Assembly: GCA_002077045.2 (NCBI GenBank)
Contig: KZ111150.1
Coordinates: forward strand, 827,189-891,188
Source of the DNA: Rachicladosporium sp. CCFEE 5018
Lineage: Eukaryota > Ascomycota > Dothideomycetes > Cladosporiales > Cladosporiaceae
Length of the DNA: 64,000 nucleotides
Reading direction: 5' to 3'
How positions within the stretch are numbered: position 1 is the first letter of the stretch; each line of letters begins with the position of its first letter. The notes beneath the pieces are model-generated. The model was not told where the DNA came from and did not search any database. It was given only the letters and a program-made list of their open reading frames with translations. This document shows positions 19,611-31,700 of this stretch, piece after piece. The position numbers were made by a program, and so were the translations under genes.

Positions 19611-20684
19611 ATGACAAGCATGCAGTCGAGCAACGGTGACTCCATCAGGATGAAGCAACTCGGAGGCAGCGCCAATGAGCTGCCACCTCGAAAGCGACCT
19701 GGACGCTTCACCCGAAGAACTCTTATCATCATTGGAGTTCTGGCCTCAGTCTTGATCATCGCGCTCGCCGTAGGACTCGGTGTCGGACTGACTCGGAAAA
19801 CCGGAGGTGGTGATGAGGGCTCATCACCATCTTCCTCCTCGCCAGCAGGCCCAACACCCACAGCGAATGCGACCAGCAACGGCACTTACTGGCAACCTGG
19901 CGTAGCAGCGTCGTGGCAAATCGCGCTCCAGAACCCTGTCTTGATTACGGCAGATAACAGGACCACGGACCCGGATGTGGAGGTATTTGACATCGACCTC
20001 TTCACAAACTCTAACACCACCATCGAGCTACTTCACGGCCTCGGCAAGAAGGTCATCTGCTACTTCAGTGGCGGGTCATACGAGCCATATCGACCAGACT
20101 CTGGACACTTTGCTTCGAACGTCATCGGCAAGGCTCTGGATGGCTGGCCTGACGAGCACTGGATAGACCTCCGTTCTCAGAACGTCCGAGACATCATGAC
20201 GAAACGCATCGAGCTCGCCAGCTCCAAAGGCTGCGACGGCCTGGACCCGGACAACGTTGATGCGTACAACAACGACAATGGCCTGGGTCTCACACAGGCT
20301 GACACGATCAACTACATGGGGTTTCTGTCTTCCGAGGCATTGTCTCGGAATATGTCCATTGGATTGAAGAACGCAGGCGAGGTGTTATCGAACCTTACCT
20401 CAATTGTCCAATTCTCCGTGAACGAACAGTGCGTACAGTTCAGCGAATGCGGGAAGTTTGCACCAATGGTGGATGCTGGCAAGCCAGTATTCCACATTGA
20501 GTACCCGAAATCTGCCATAGGGCAAGTAGCGAGTAAGGTCGCATCGGACTTCTGCTCCCGGAGTGGCGATGCAGAAGGCAGCGCTTCGTTCAGCACAGTG
20601 ATGAAGAACATGGATCTAGATGGATGGGTAGAGTTCTGCGATCAGGTCACGGCAAATACCACTTTGGTGGTCTCAGATTCGTGA
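19611..20684 (+). CDS. EGA3: Membrane-anchored GH114 glycosidase Ega3, copy A
   Basis: Intronless, 357 residues from the ATG at 19611 (a second ATG lies three codons on). The N-terminus is basic (RKRPGRFTRR), followed by one membrane segment (about 37-60) and a Ser/Pro/Gly linker, so it is a type II membrane protein with the enzyme outside. The GH114 domain starts at TYWQPGVAASWQIAL; VICYFSGGSYEPYRPD (about 148-163) and GCDGLDPDNVDAY (about 207-219) carry the conserved acidic residues (Asp212, Asp214). In A. fumigatus Ega3 is an endo-alpha-1,4-galactosaminidase acting on deacetylated GAG. It shares its promoter region with AGD3 and is followed by UGE3 on the same strand. Confidence 0.9.
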   Translation: MTSMQSSNGDSIRMKQLGGSANELPPRKRPGRFTRRTLIIIGVLASVLIIALAVGLGVGLTRKTGGGDEGSSPSSSSPAGPTPTANATSNGTYWQPGVAASWQIALQNPVLITADNRTTDPDVEVFDIDLFTNSNTTIELLHGLGKKVICYFSGGSYEPYRPDSGHFASNVIGKALDGWPDEHWIDLRSQNVRDIMTKRIELASSKGCDGLDPDNVDAYNNDNGLGLTQADTINYMGFLSSEALSRNMSIGLKNAGEVLSNLTSIVQFSVNEQCVQFSECGKFAPMVDAGKPVFHIEYPKSAIGQVASKVASDFCSRSGDAEGSASFSTVMKNMDLDGWVEFCDQVTANTTLVVSDS

Positions 20685-22797
20685 TCAGGGTAGACCTGGC
20701 GGTGTGAGACACAAAAATGCATGCTTAAACCAGCTGGTCGTACTGTTCCCGGTGAGGTCTGCAGACGTCACTTGCACAATCTAGATCGTGCGGCAATGCT
20801 CACTCGCAGTCTGCATGTACTGTACTTGCTTATGCGCTGCTCGCTTCATTGGACTCTGTTGGGTGGGTGCATTGCCTTGCAGGTGGCGTTCGTGCACGCC
20901 GAACGTGCTTCCGCTGTGCCCAAGGTCAAATGTCCCTGTATCGTTGTAGACTACAAGCAGTGAGACAGTCTTGCATCGTCACACCGTAGTGGATACGCAG
21001 GCCGTGATGCCCTCACTCGAACACAAGCGTGGAACGCAGATGCGCATCTATTTCAATCAACGGTACAGTACTGTAGATCGTCATCCATACAAACTCCACA
21101 TGTGGACGCGCAGGCTTTTGATTCGTGTACGCTCGACACGACATGCAGCAGCAAGGCCAGGCCGAGTCACGCCAGCGCATACGGCCGCTTCTGAGAAACG
21201 TGCCGGTCGAGGCCATCTACACCGCCTGCTTCTTACGGCCAGCGCTCTTGGCACACGGCACACTTGCGAGCGGCTGAGGCGTTAACGGTCATCGTGCAGA
21301 GATCCTGCCCTGGGTTCCTGGCGATCGCATCCCGCATTTGCCCTCTTTGTTGGCGTTGGCGGGGAAAGGTTCCACTTGGCTGGAATTTTCGTGTTGCTTG
21401 TTGCATTCGTCAGACGACGTACCTTGCCTTTGTTGCCTCTCTATTTCGATCAGTCGCCGACAACATCGCCGATGAGTGAATGCGTGACACATCTTCACGG
21501 CAGCTTGATGAAGATCCTTCGGCAGAGGTGCGGCCTAGCGCTGATGGGAGTGCAATTTGGGTAAACGAGTCAAAGAGCCGGTAGTTTGTCGGACGCTCGT
21601 GGCGAATTCTGCAAATGGGTACCTGACGGGTCCTCGCAGCAGTGCTGCCAGGATCATCAGATTCTACTGGCTTCCCAAGAGAGATGTTTCTGCGTGGTCT
21701 GACACGAGGGGTGGCCGAATCGATAGTTTGCCTAAGCAGTCAGCTTGGCGCTCTAGGGCTACTTGGCAGGGGCGATGGAAAAAATGGGAATTTGGGCGCT
21801 TGGCACTTGCACCAGCCGACATCCCGGCGTTTCCCCATGCTTTGGGCTACAATTATCCAGGGCAGCAAGCTTTCATACAAATCACTATCGCAGAGTTTGG
21901 ACGTATAGAGGTTTCACGAGCTCGTCATACACTATGGTTCAACGTGGTAGATCACGCAATGTCTCCACTGTTCGCATTGGTAGTGAAAGACATCTCCGCT
22001 GTCTGCAGTGTAGTACTGCGCCTTGCAAGCCTGCAAATTATGCTACCGAGGATCCGATGGGAGCGCTCCAGCTAGGAGCTTGGGCGCGTGAGGCGCCTGG
22101 GTTCGATCGAGCCACTGTGAACCACTCAACCTTCTTGGCCACCACACCGTTCCGGTCTGTGAGACAAGTCGTCGACACAGCATGGACGTGATGAGGCCTC
22201 AGTTGGACGGCTCAAGCGAGTCGGCTGCCGTGGCCCCATTGTGTCGAAGCGATGCCGTCCCCAGCGCGCGTCGAGTGCCCAGCTTTCGTCGAATGCAAAT
22301 TGGTCACTTGGCAGATCCCATACTAGCAGCAGGGGCGCCTTGCCGTCTTTGCCTCACTAACACACGGTCTGTGCTCCGAGTTCATCTGTGCACTCGCCTA
22401 CTTCGCCGGCGAGACCACGCTGCCTCGCTGCAAGGGGACAAGGGAGCTTGCGTTGCGCCCCAACTGCTTACGGCCCTAGCTGATTCGTCTCTAGATGGGA
22501 CATAGCGCACATGCTGCACGACATGCCATGTGGGCTCTCCCGCATCGCGTCACCGGCTCATCGCACTGGTGAATACCAGGTGGAATATCCACATTTCTTA
22601 AAGGTTCTTAGCCCTCATCCTGGCCCCGATCATAGCCTCAGTCATAGCCTTGATTATCAGGACTAGTTCTCCATCCACGACACACCTCAAGTAGTCTCTG
22701 TCCGGAACTTGAATTGCACAGCTTTCCAATCCATTGCAAGGACTACCACCAGCCACTTACAGTAGGCCACATCGATATCTTTCCGACCACCAGCATC
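20685..22797. other. Long spacer EGA3 to UGE3, copy A
   Basis: 2.1 kb. Open frames here start with non-ATG codons or have no recognisable content. The stretch about 21265-21560 differs from copy B at only about 1% of positions, unusually low for non-coding sequence here. A GGTTCGATCGAGCC motif near 22108 resembles a tRNA B box, but no cloverleaf could be built around it. The last 250 bp form the UGE3 promoter and leader. Confidence 0.5.
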
Positions 22798-24069
22798 ATG
22801 CCTCACTCCATGCGATCAGCATCGTCACACTCGACGCTCTCCCTCGAGGACTCAGCACCGACAACCCCAGGCGCGGGCTCAGTACATGGAGATGATCAAC
22901 TCGCAATCGCAAATGATGTTCTCCCAGCTGATGACGGCAAGCACTACACCATGGTGTGTGGCGGTCTAGGATACATCGGATCACACACGACGCTGGAGCT
23001 CCTGAAGGATGGCTATAATGTTGTCGTAGTTGATGACCTGAGTAACTGCTTCGACAATGTCCTCACTCGCATTCGGACTCTGGCCGACGAGCATTGCCGA
23101 ACCAACGGCATTATGACACCTACCCTCAGGTTCCACAAGATGGATTACCGAAGTGCTGAGTTCCGTGGACTCTTTCCCAAGTACGCCGCTGCGCGGTCCT
23201 GCATCTCTGGCGTAATTCACTTCGCTGCTTTCAAGTCAGTCTCTGAGTCGATCGAGCGACCTCTGGCATACTACCAAAACAACATCTGCGGTCTGATCGA
23301 GCTTCTCGTCACGCTACAAGAGAATGGCGTCAAGAACTTCGTCTTCTCGTCATCAGCTACTGTCTACGGTGCTAAGGCAAATGAGGGCGCTCCTCTTAAG
23401 GAGGATGACCTGGTCCACTTTGACGAGGTCTACACTGATGAACAAGGGCAACAAGTTCTCCGTATCAACGGCTCCAAGGGCCTCACGTCTCCCTACGGTC
23501 GCAGCAAGTACTTCGCCGAGGCCATACTCGCTGACGTTGCCCGCGCCGACCCATCTTTGCGTATCACTGCTCTCCGATACTTTAACCCCGTCGGGTGCCA
23601 TCCTTCAGGTATTCTGCGGGAAGACCCTCGACAGAAGCCCACCAACCTCTTCCCTGTGGTCGCCTCAGTGATGCAGGGTAAGAAGCCTCAGCTCGAGATC
23701 TTCGGCTCGGACTGGGACACCCGGGACGGCACCGCCGTGCGTGACTTCATTCACGTCATGGATCTTGCACAAGGTCACGTTGCAGCTCTCGCAGCAGCGA
23801 AGTCCAACACGACGCGTGAGGCTTTCAGGGCCTTTAACTTGGGCACGGGCAACGGCATGACCGTTGCTGAGGTGGTTGCCAGCTTTGAGAAGGCATGCGG
23901 GCAGAAAGTGCCCGCTGTGCTTGCTCCGAGACGGGCAGGAGATGTGGGTGCCTGTGTGGCTGCTACGCAGCGGGCCGAGACCGAGCTTGGCTGGCGCGCT
24001 GAGAAGGGTGTGGACGAATGTTCAAGGGATACGTGGCATGCATTGGCAATGGCGGCAAGCGGCAAATAG
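22798..24069 (+). CDS. UGE3: UDP-glucose/UDP-GlcNAc 4-epimerase Uge3, copy A
   Basis: Intronless, 423 residues. After about 48 variable residues comes the Rossmann motif GGLGYIG (55-61), then SSSATVYG (184-191, active-site Ser/Thr) and YGRSK (Tyr233, Lys237), the extended-SDR catalytic pair. GalE family features FHKMDYR, HFAAFKSVSES and YFNPVGCHPSG are all present. Uge3 interconverts UDP-Glc/UDP-Gal and UDP-GlcNAc/UDP-GalNAc in the cytosol and so supplies GAG precursors (family knowledge). The frame is open upstream only through a TTG codon, so the ATG at 22798 is used. The N-terminal extension is longer than in housekeeping GalE proteins. Confidence 0.92.
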   Translation: MPHSMRSASSHSTLSLEDSAPTTPGAGSVHGDDQLAIANDVLPADDGKHYTMVCGGLGYIGSHTTLELLKDGYNVVVVDDLSNCFDNVLTRIRTLADEHCRTNGIMTPTLRFHKMDYRSAEFRGLFPKYAAARSCISGVIHFAAFKSVSESIERPLAYYQNNICGLIELLVTLQENGVKNFVFSSSATVYGAKANEGAPLKEDDLVHFDEVYTDEQGQQVLRINGSKGLTSPYGRSKYFAEAILADVARADPSLRITALRYFNPVGCHPSGILREDPRQKPTNLFPVVASVMQGKKPQLEIFGSDWDTRDGTAVRDFIHVMDLAQGHVAALAAAKSNTTREAFRAFNLGTGNGMTVAEVVASFEKACGQKVPAVLAPRRAGDVGACVAATQRAETELGWRAEKGVDECSRDTWHALAMAASGK

Positions 24070-25277
24070 AGTACTGCCATGGGACCTGGCAGAAGACAAA
24101 CTTTGCCAACATTGCTTTCTGGTACGGCGTTGTGGGCCTGGGAACAAAGGCATGAGCACATAAAAGGATCGGTAGCATGGCGCGGGGATGTAAGTATCGA
24201 ACCGTTTTAGATTTTATTCATGTCACGGACACGTAACAACTCGCACCGTTCGCACGATTGCTTGGTGATGTTCGGGTAGGGTGAACCGTATGGTCATGGC
24301 ATTATTGCGTTCGCAGCCACTATGGCTCGAGCGCATGGACTGTGGTCTAATATCAGTGCTCTACATCAGGGTCGAGTCTATGCCTATCCCCTCGTTCGCT
24401 TCCCTGTTCGTGAAGTACATTGCAATATGTCAGTCGTGATATAGGCGATATTTGGCAAGCATGTCGGAGCTCCCTCCTTGCTGTACGCTTGCATTACTAG
24501 CTTTGAACAACACACCATCATGCGTACATAAGGCCTACGAAGGATGAGTATGTCTTCTCAAGCTTTGGAAGTCCTCCAAGGTTCAACCTTAGGACCATCG
24601 ATCTCGACAGCCGCTGGATCACCGTTTGCAAATTTTAAAACAGTGGTACACGCAAGCCACTGTACAACCCTATCGAGACCTCATTAGTTCGGCGGTACCT
24701 TGCAGCGGCTTCATGCATGTTGCCGTAGTCAGCGTTTGTGGCTTCCTCATTACGCCGAGACGAGGGTTACGAACATTCGATTGCACAATACCAATTCACT
24801 TACATCAGCGCCATGCAGTAGCCCGACGACGGTTCAGTGCTGGGACGCTGTGCGATCGCCAGAGCGTGTTACAGCTGACGAGGTATGTCGCATGAGCATA
24901 CTTACTGGCGACTGTTATGCGGGCTGTAGCAAATGGTATGCCTAGAAGAAGCGACCCCGGCAAGCAAGCGCTGTGATCTTGCAGTCGAGTCTGTAAGCCG
25001 GGGCTGTCCCCAACAGCTTAGACACTACTCCTCGTTATGTTGAGTCTATAGCGCGCTCACGCACGCTGAGATGTCCTTGCACGGAATGTAGGGATGGCGG
25101 CCAATCCCATCCGCTTCCACGGTACGGTCGAAGAAGATACAGCAGTAGATGAAAGCCCTAACTCCGCAAACAAGCAATGCAGCCTCGCCGTTTGGTATAG
25201 ACAATGTGCAATATCAACGGCAGAACACCAGCTTTATCTCCGTCCCAGCGCCTGGCTCAACACCCATGGACGCACCA
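24070..25277. other. Convergent spacer UGE3 / SPH3-like b, copy A
   Basis: 1.2 kb. An open frame at 25149-25343 has a plausible composition, but most of its differences from copy B change residues, so it is not kept as a gene. Nothing else is seen. Confidence 0.55.
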
Positions 25278-26280
25278 TCACTCCTCCACCATCGCCTCAA
25301 TGAAAGCGGGCCAGCTCTCGCCGAAACTCTCATAGAAGTGTGACTTCAGGCTCGTGACGAACAAGTACTCTGCACGGAAGCGAAGCTCCTTCACGACGTG
25401 CCTAATCTTGTCCTTCGGCACAGAATGCAAGATGTAGGTGCATCCTTCCCGGGCATAGACTGCAAGCGCGTTATCTTCGTTCGGCCCACATGCGTTGTAT
25501 CGTGCATAGCTTTCCTCGAAGACAGCGGTCAGGTCAGGGCGAGTGTTGGTCAACGCCTCATCCGGTACGGTGCCAGGGTTATGGATGACCTGAAATCAGT
25601 CAACCACGAATACGTATTGAAGCAGGAAGGACGACCTGCCAGCTTCTCACCCAAGATCCCCGTGTTCTCCTTGATTTTCGTCGTGAGATCATTCAGGTAA
25701 TTCTCAACATGCTCCGAGTGATGGTTTGGCACTTCGTCCATGAACACGCCTTGCACGAAGATTCCAGACTGCTCATCAGCCTCTGACCAGCCAGCGTACA
25801 CCTTGACTTCCTCGTACACCTCATCTATCGTACGCTTGCAATACTTCGTCCGCACATAGCCGACTGTCGTGACATTTGGCCGCGCATTCAGCTTAGGCAG
25901 CTCCCGCGCATAGTTTTCATCGGGTGCAGGCGGCTTGCCAGGTCCGCTGTTCGGATTGATGACCACGATAAATTGCAGGTCGGAGTGGTCGGCAATGCTA
26001 ATGTTCGAGACTTCAGTCAGCCCTCTCACAACTGGTGGAAAGTTATTGCCCTGTCACCGATCACTCACGCTTTGTGTAACGGCTCCCATGTGCCCGCATT
26101 CAACGGGTATATGTACAACGGTACAATCACGCCTGAGCGGGGCGGCAGCTGTATGGACGGCGTGTCTGGCGTTGCTGGTCGTGCACTGGGGTCAGGTGTG
26201 ACTCGTGGCGTATTGCCTTGAGATTCGGGGGCAGGGTTTTTGTTCGCGATGATGCGCAGGAATTGTTTGAACCGACCCAT
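25278..26280 (-). CDS. GH135 paralogue b, no clear export signal, copy A
   Basis: Exons on the minus strand are 26069-26280, 25640-25997 and 25278-25589 (293 residues). Splicing gives WEPLHKAIADHSDLQ, which aligns without gaps with the SPH3 segment around WDPTYN. PLYIYPL, INPNSGPG, GYVRTK and FMDEVPN (Asp158-Glu159) show the GH135 barrel and catalytic pair. The N-terminus (MGRFKQFLRIIANK, then Pro/Thr-rich) has no evident signal peptide or membrane anchor, unlike the other two paralogues; a missed upstream exon is possible. Intron 2 starts with GC (GCAGGT) here but with GT in copy B. Its position and phase equal those of paralogue c. A role in GAG turnover is inferred from family and location. 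Confidence 0.8.
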
Positions 26281-26617
26281 ATTTGGTAATGCAAGAGTTA
26301 CTCCAGCGCGCGTGCGCGATATGTGGTTCTTGAGAATCTCATGTGTGATCGCGTGACGTCCATCAGACTATTAGCCATCGCGTTGGGACCTTCGCGAGGT
26401 TACTTGTACCTTATCGTTCGACGCGGGAGCGTGTGTGCCCGAGCGCCTACAGGGTACGACGCCTCTTTCAAAATTTCTAAGTGCGTCGTAATGAGACTAT
26501 GTGCAGAACCGAGATAATGTGGCAGGCGAAGAGGAAATGCAGTCTGTTATGGAATATGTGCTATGTAACGCTCCACCGAACTCCGCCGCTCAACCCTGTG
26601 TACTGAATAATCGCTCC
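26281..26617. other. Spacer between the two SPH3-like genes, copy A
   Basis: 337 bp, holding the promoter of paralogue b and the 3' flank of paralogue c. Nothing else is seen. Confidence 0.55.
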
Positions 26618-27596
26618 TCATGTGGGCACAAGCTCCGTGAAGCTTCTCCAACTCGATCCAAACGACGCATAGTAATCAGAGTCGCTGTTCGTGACAAAGA
26701 GATGCGAACTGTGGCGGCTCATGTCGTCCACGAGGTTGCCCAGATTCGTCGACGAGGGCACAGAATGCATCATGTAACTATACCTCGATCGATCACCAGA
26801 AAGTGCTTTCAGTGCAGGCTCTTGGGCGCTATAGTTACCCCAAGACTGCTCAAAGACCACTGTGATGTCTGTCGAGTCCTGCATCAATTGGCTGTCAGGG
26901 ATGACGCCGGGGTTGTGGATTATCTGTAGCATGTCAGTGATAGAATCATCGTTGGGATCTTCAACCATCGACATACAGTCTTATTGCCTCCGATGCCACT
27001 CGCGCTGGCTACAGCTTCGTTGCAACGAGTCATGTACTCTAGGATCTCTGCTGAGTACGCATACGGTGCCTCGTCAAAAAAGATACCGTGCATCTGGATG
27101 CCCGTGGCACTCGTGGCCCATCCAGAGTACGTCTCGACGTCTTGGAGGACATCGTCAATGGACCGGTTGCCGTATCCAGTGCGAACGTACCCGACAGTCT
27201 TCGCATTAGGATACGAATTGAGTCGTTGGATCGCTGGCAAGAAGTCGCTGTTGGGTGTCGTGGCATTCCCGGGGCCACTTTCCGGGTTGATAACTACGGT
27301 GTACGTGAGATCTGTGGTTGCGTTCAATCTGAATTTGCAGTCAGTACGGATCTCCTTTCGATATGACGAACGACCTACGCATTGTACAGAGGCTCCCATG
27401 CTCCTGCGAGGGGATATATGTAGAGTGGGAGGAGTATCTCTGACGGTAGGCCAGTCGAGTGATGCCTTCTCGAGATGACCACAGCCACAGGAATCACTAC
27501 TGCGAGTATCACTACAAGCAGGACAGCAGCAACGATCACCCATGTCTTCCGGGATCGTTGCCTCTGTCTGTTCAGGTTTCGTCGAGGTGCCTCCAT
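26618..27596 (-). CDS. GH135 paralogue c, membrane anchored, copy A
   Basis: Exons on the minus strand are 27379-27596, 26977-27328 and 26618-26923 (291 residues); introns are 50 and 53 nt. The basic N-terminus (RQRQRSRK) precedes one membrane segment (about 18-42), so it is a type II protein, the topology known for A. fumigatus Sph3. LLPLYIYPLAGAWEPLYNA, INPESGPG (86-93), YVRTGYG and GIFFDEAPY (Asp158-Glu159) place it in GH135. Both introns match paralogue b in position and phase. It is divergent from GTB3 across a 1.2-kb shared promoter region, which fits co-regulation with the cluster. By topology it may be the true Sph3 orthologue. Its copy B partner lies beyond the window. Confidence 0.83.
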
Positions 27597-28783
27597 GGCG
27601 TCGGAGGATCTGTGTGACGGCGTCTACCGGCCTTGCTTGGTACAGTAGGCTCAGATACGGGTAACAGTGTAGTGCATCGTAAGGGGTATGAGCACGCGTC
27701 GAGACCCGGCCTGCGTAGCGCTCAGCACCATGTGCACGGCGCGTCACGGAATGCACCTATGAGCAGGCATCCCCAGCAAGCAATCTTTTTCTGCAGAACC
27801 GAGAGTCAAGCCGTAAGTATGTCATCGTCGTGGCGCAGTCGCCTCAACCGTCAGACGGGCCACCCATCCGTCTGGGCTTCTAGAAGGCCGCAAGAGTGGA
27901 GACGGCCTTCCATTTCCTCGGGTGTGGTCGTAGGTCGTGGTACGAACCCTCTCGCCGTCCTGGTACATATGTCGTGGAGTTCTGGTACGACTGGTCGTGC
28001 GTCTTGCGCTCGCCTTGATGCGACCATCTGGCTCCCCCGATCATCTATTGGGCTTACACCGTCTATTCCTGGACAAAACGAAACATCGCAAAACGCATTG
28101 CTCGGGTGTTCATCAACTTGGCATGCAAGGGTAGAATTGCGTGACTCGAGTGGGGAACCCTGAATCCGGCAGAATATAAGCTCGTATGGGTGGTGCGACT
28201 ACTGCAGCTGGTGGTAATTTTGGGTTGCGGGTCAATCGCCAGGGGCGAAGACTGGACTCCACCTCGAGTATTCTTGTATCGCCGGCTGATTCGTCTTCAC
28301 GGGGAACGTCCATCCGGTGAGCGTTGCAAGCTATGCAAGCACGGTCTCTCACATCGCTCTAGCCGGTACCGCTGGCGACGACTGGGCACGCCTGGTGGGA
28401 TCACGTGTGCAACATGAAGTGTGCGCACAAGTCCGGGAAGCACTCCACGAGCAGACGAGGCGCCTTGGGCCATGATCGCCACGAGGGTGCACACGGAACT
28501 GCCCTAACGAGGCTACATCGCATGGTCCGTCTGCTTTGGGTGCCGTAGCCATGTTTGCATATGGTGGCCAAGACTTTCACTCTTATTCATGGAGCTAGCT
28601 GAGGAGTCTGTCCGCTGGGTGAAGGTTTGACAAGCTTGTCATGGTATATGCACCACATCATACTCGCTGTCACTGCGGATACTCTCCCGTACATTCGCGT
28701 CTTGCTTTACCGACTTTGCATTTGCAGGTCGCTCATTTTCCTAGTGTTTGCTCGTTCTAGCAGATTCATTCTATCGATCCGTC
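27597..28783. other. Bidirectional promoter region SPH3-like c / GTB3
   Basis: 1.19 kb between the two ATGs. No convincing gene; open frames are short and of unusual composition. Confidence 0.55.
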
Positions 28784-31700
28784 ATGGCGGATGTTAAGGC
28801 CAAGGGCGCAGATGACCGAACGCCAGGTCACCCTCATTGGGGCCTGAGTGCCGTGGGCTGGCAGCGCATGACCGGGAGCTGGTGGAGCATTGTAAGTCTT
28901 TGGCCAGTTTGCTCGATGGTGTCTGCTACATTATCTGACAGACGATCAGGTCGTCGCCGGACTAGCACTTTTTGCCTTGGTTTCGAGCGTGGTGTACTTG
29001 GTGGTGATCACAATCTTGAGGATACGAAGACGGCGGCAGAATCGGGACCAGCATGCTAAAACCGTCTCACGACCGGTGGCTCGATATTTCACAGACCTCA
29101 AAACCCGCACACAGGCTTTCGGTCCCGTGCACGACTCCTCAAAAGCTCCCACATCTTTCGGGGCCTTCCTAGGATCATTCTCGAGTCCTCCAACACCAAG
29201 CCAAGCTCGCTTACTCACACGATGGGATCTAATCATCCTGGACCCGCTACAAGCGGGAGCATTAGATGCGCTCAGTAGCTCAGCCTGTACAGCCTTACAG
29301 CGGGTGGGTCGCCTAGACGTGGGGAGCATTACTGGGTTGGACAAGAGCTCGGGTGACTCAGACGAGACGAGAGCGATAAGCATACTCGATCAGACCATCG
29401 CAACGCGATGGAAGCGGCCAACAGACTCGCAATCGCCCTTCACTGGGATGTTACTGGCAAACTGGCACGCAGAGATCTCGCCGCTTGTCTTGAACGAGCT
29501 ATTGAAGTACCTCAAGTCGCTCAACTTTGACGTCTGGCTGGAGACATCCCCTCCAGACTATCTTACGCCACACGAGTGCTCAGTGATCGATCTCAGTCTC
29601 GTCCGCGGGATAATATGCCGTAATGGCACGATACTACACAATGGCGATCGCCGAAACTACTTTCAAATGGGGGACATGCGACGAACTCAGCGAGCGCTGG
29701 CGAAGCACATGTCGATGGGTGGAAAGACGCTGATGATGTGGGAGAGCTTCGACGACAACATTGATCTCCACTACTCAATCATCAAGCGCAGCTTCAATTG
29801 GTGCCGCTTCAATACTACTGTATCCTGGATCGGTCCCGATTCTGCACTCACGGATGCGGACGTCGCCGAGAGGAGGACGGTCAAGGGCGAGCCACTGGGC
29901 GCTATGATGTGGTTGAAGAGCAATGAAACAATGGCGGTACATGATATATGGCGACAGAACGATCAAATACAGAAGCAGCCTGTTGGTCACGAGGCCATGT
30001 TCGACTCGCTCAACGGCTTCATCCCAGATCTTTCCGCCAAATTGGCCGTCACGGGGTTAGATCCATTCGTGGATCGGGAGAGCGAGATGGTGCTCAATGG
30101 AGACTATGATGGCGATATCCCGGCACAATCGCAGAAACCACCTTTCTCCTACTCTGCACGCGGTGAGGACTATACAGGACTTGGCTGCTTCCAGATTGGT
30201 CTTGATGTGACCCCCGAAGACTTCGGAGAGCTCACCGAAGGTCAACGACGTTTGCGGGACCTTGAGCTATTAGAGAGATTGAAGCCGGAACAGCTACGCG
30301 GATTCGCGAACAAGCTGAAAACACTGTTCGAGCAGACCAATTCATTAGAGTTGTCCGCGTACGATTCGACTGCGGTTCGTGATTTGGTGGAGCAACTGAA
30401 CGCCGCGACGGGGACGGACGATGACACAATTAAGATCTACGTCGGCATACACTCAGGCTACCACCATGGCACTGACAAGCAGTTCTGGGGCTTGTACGAC
30501 TACGACTCTCACATTGGCCAGACCGAAATCTACCTATCTGCGAAGACAACGGATCGCCTTGGCACAATCCTGCATACGTTTCTTTCGAGCAGACAGTACA
30601 CTCGAGCACAATGCTTCATGGCTGAGATCGCGTTGGCGGAGCAGCATGAAGCAGTACACGAGCGCTGGCAATTACCTCATCGCATTGTGAAAGATGTGGA
30701 AGGACTCACTTCTCGGGAGCTGATGCTGCTACTGCAGCGCATGGTCTTCTCGAAAGACGAGGGCTGCGCTCATCTGCGACAGCAGGTCCAAGCCTGTTGT
30801 GAGCATCAGCTTGTGGACATCCCCACTCTTGCACAGCTACGAGAGCAGAACACTGCAATGTTCCTGCGAAATGAGATCTCGGCAGAGAAGCTCATCGACA
30901 ACCGCATTGCATGGTACAAGGACCGTGGTGTAGCGCATCCTCATCCCCAAAACGCGCTTGCACTCTTCCTCGAAGTTGAGTCCAAATTGGCCAACGTGCT
31001 CATCAACTCTGAAGCAGATCACCTGGCCAAGCTAGAGACTGTCATGCTCGCCGTCATCCAACACGGCAAGATCGATGCAAGCGTCGACATATTCGCCATG
31101 GCCATCTTCTGCGCCTTCCGGAAGGTCGCCATCGAAGAGGTCTATCTCGAAATACTCGATCGCAACCCATTGCCAAACTCGCACCCCGATCAAGCGGCTT
31201 GCTTCGCCGAAATGTTTGCACTCGGTTCACAATGCGAGACCTACTTTGACATGACATCAAACGTGATTGGCCGGATCATGGCCGACAAGTATCAAGCCTA
31301 TTACATGGAGCATCAGCCTCCAATTCGGGACGACAAGTCCACTGAAGTTCCGACCGCGTACGCGTCTACCCTGGTAGATGAGGACCCGAATGCTGCAACG
31401 GCGGAGCTGCCGTGGTACTATCAAGTGACCTTCCTTGGCATCTTCGCCGTTCCGGCGCTAATCGATATTCTGCTACTAACGACGACTGGGCGCGGGCTGT
31501 ATCTCAGTGCATTCATGAGCGCAGTCGAGGTGTCGCATGCAACCGCAGGGCTTATGTTCGGACTGCTACTCACTGGCGCCTTCGGAACCTGGATCGGCCA
31601 TGGTGGCAGCTACTACCTACACTCCATGGCGTTCCCGGTCATGAACATGTTTGTCCTCACGCGATTCATCGCAGGCCTGTGTGTTGGCCTGGTGGTTGCT

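Noticed and set aside
22060..22140. tRNA-like B box (GGTTCGATCGAGCC)
   Set aside because: No A box at the right distance and no acceptor or anticodon stem could be formed.
25149..25343. Open frame with protein-like composition 3' of SPH3-like b
   Set aside because: About seven of the differences from copy B change residues and few are silent; it overlaps the antisense 3' end of a better-supported gene.
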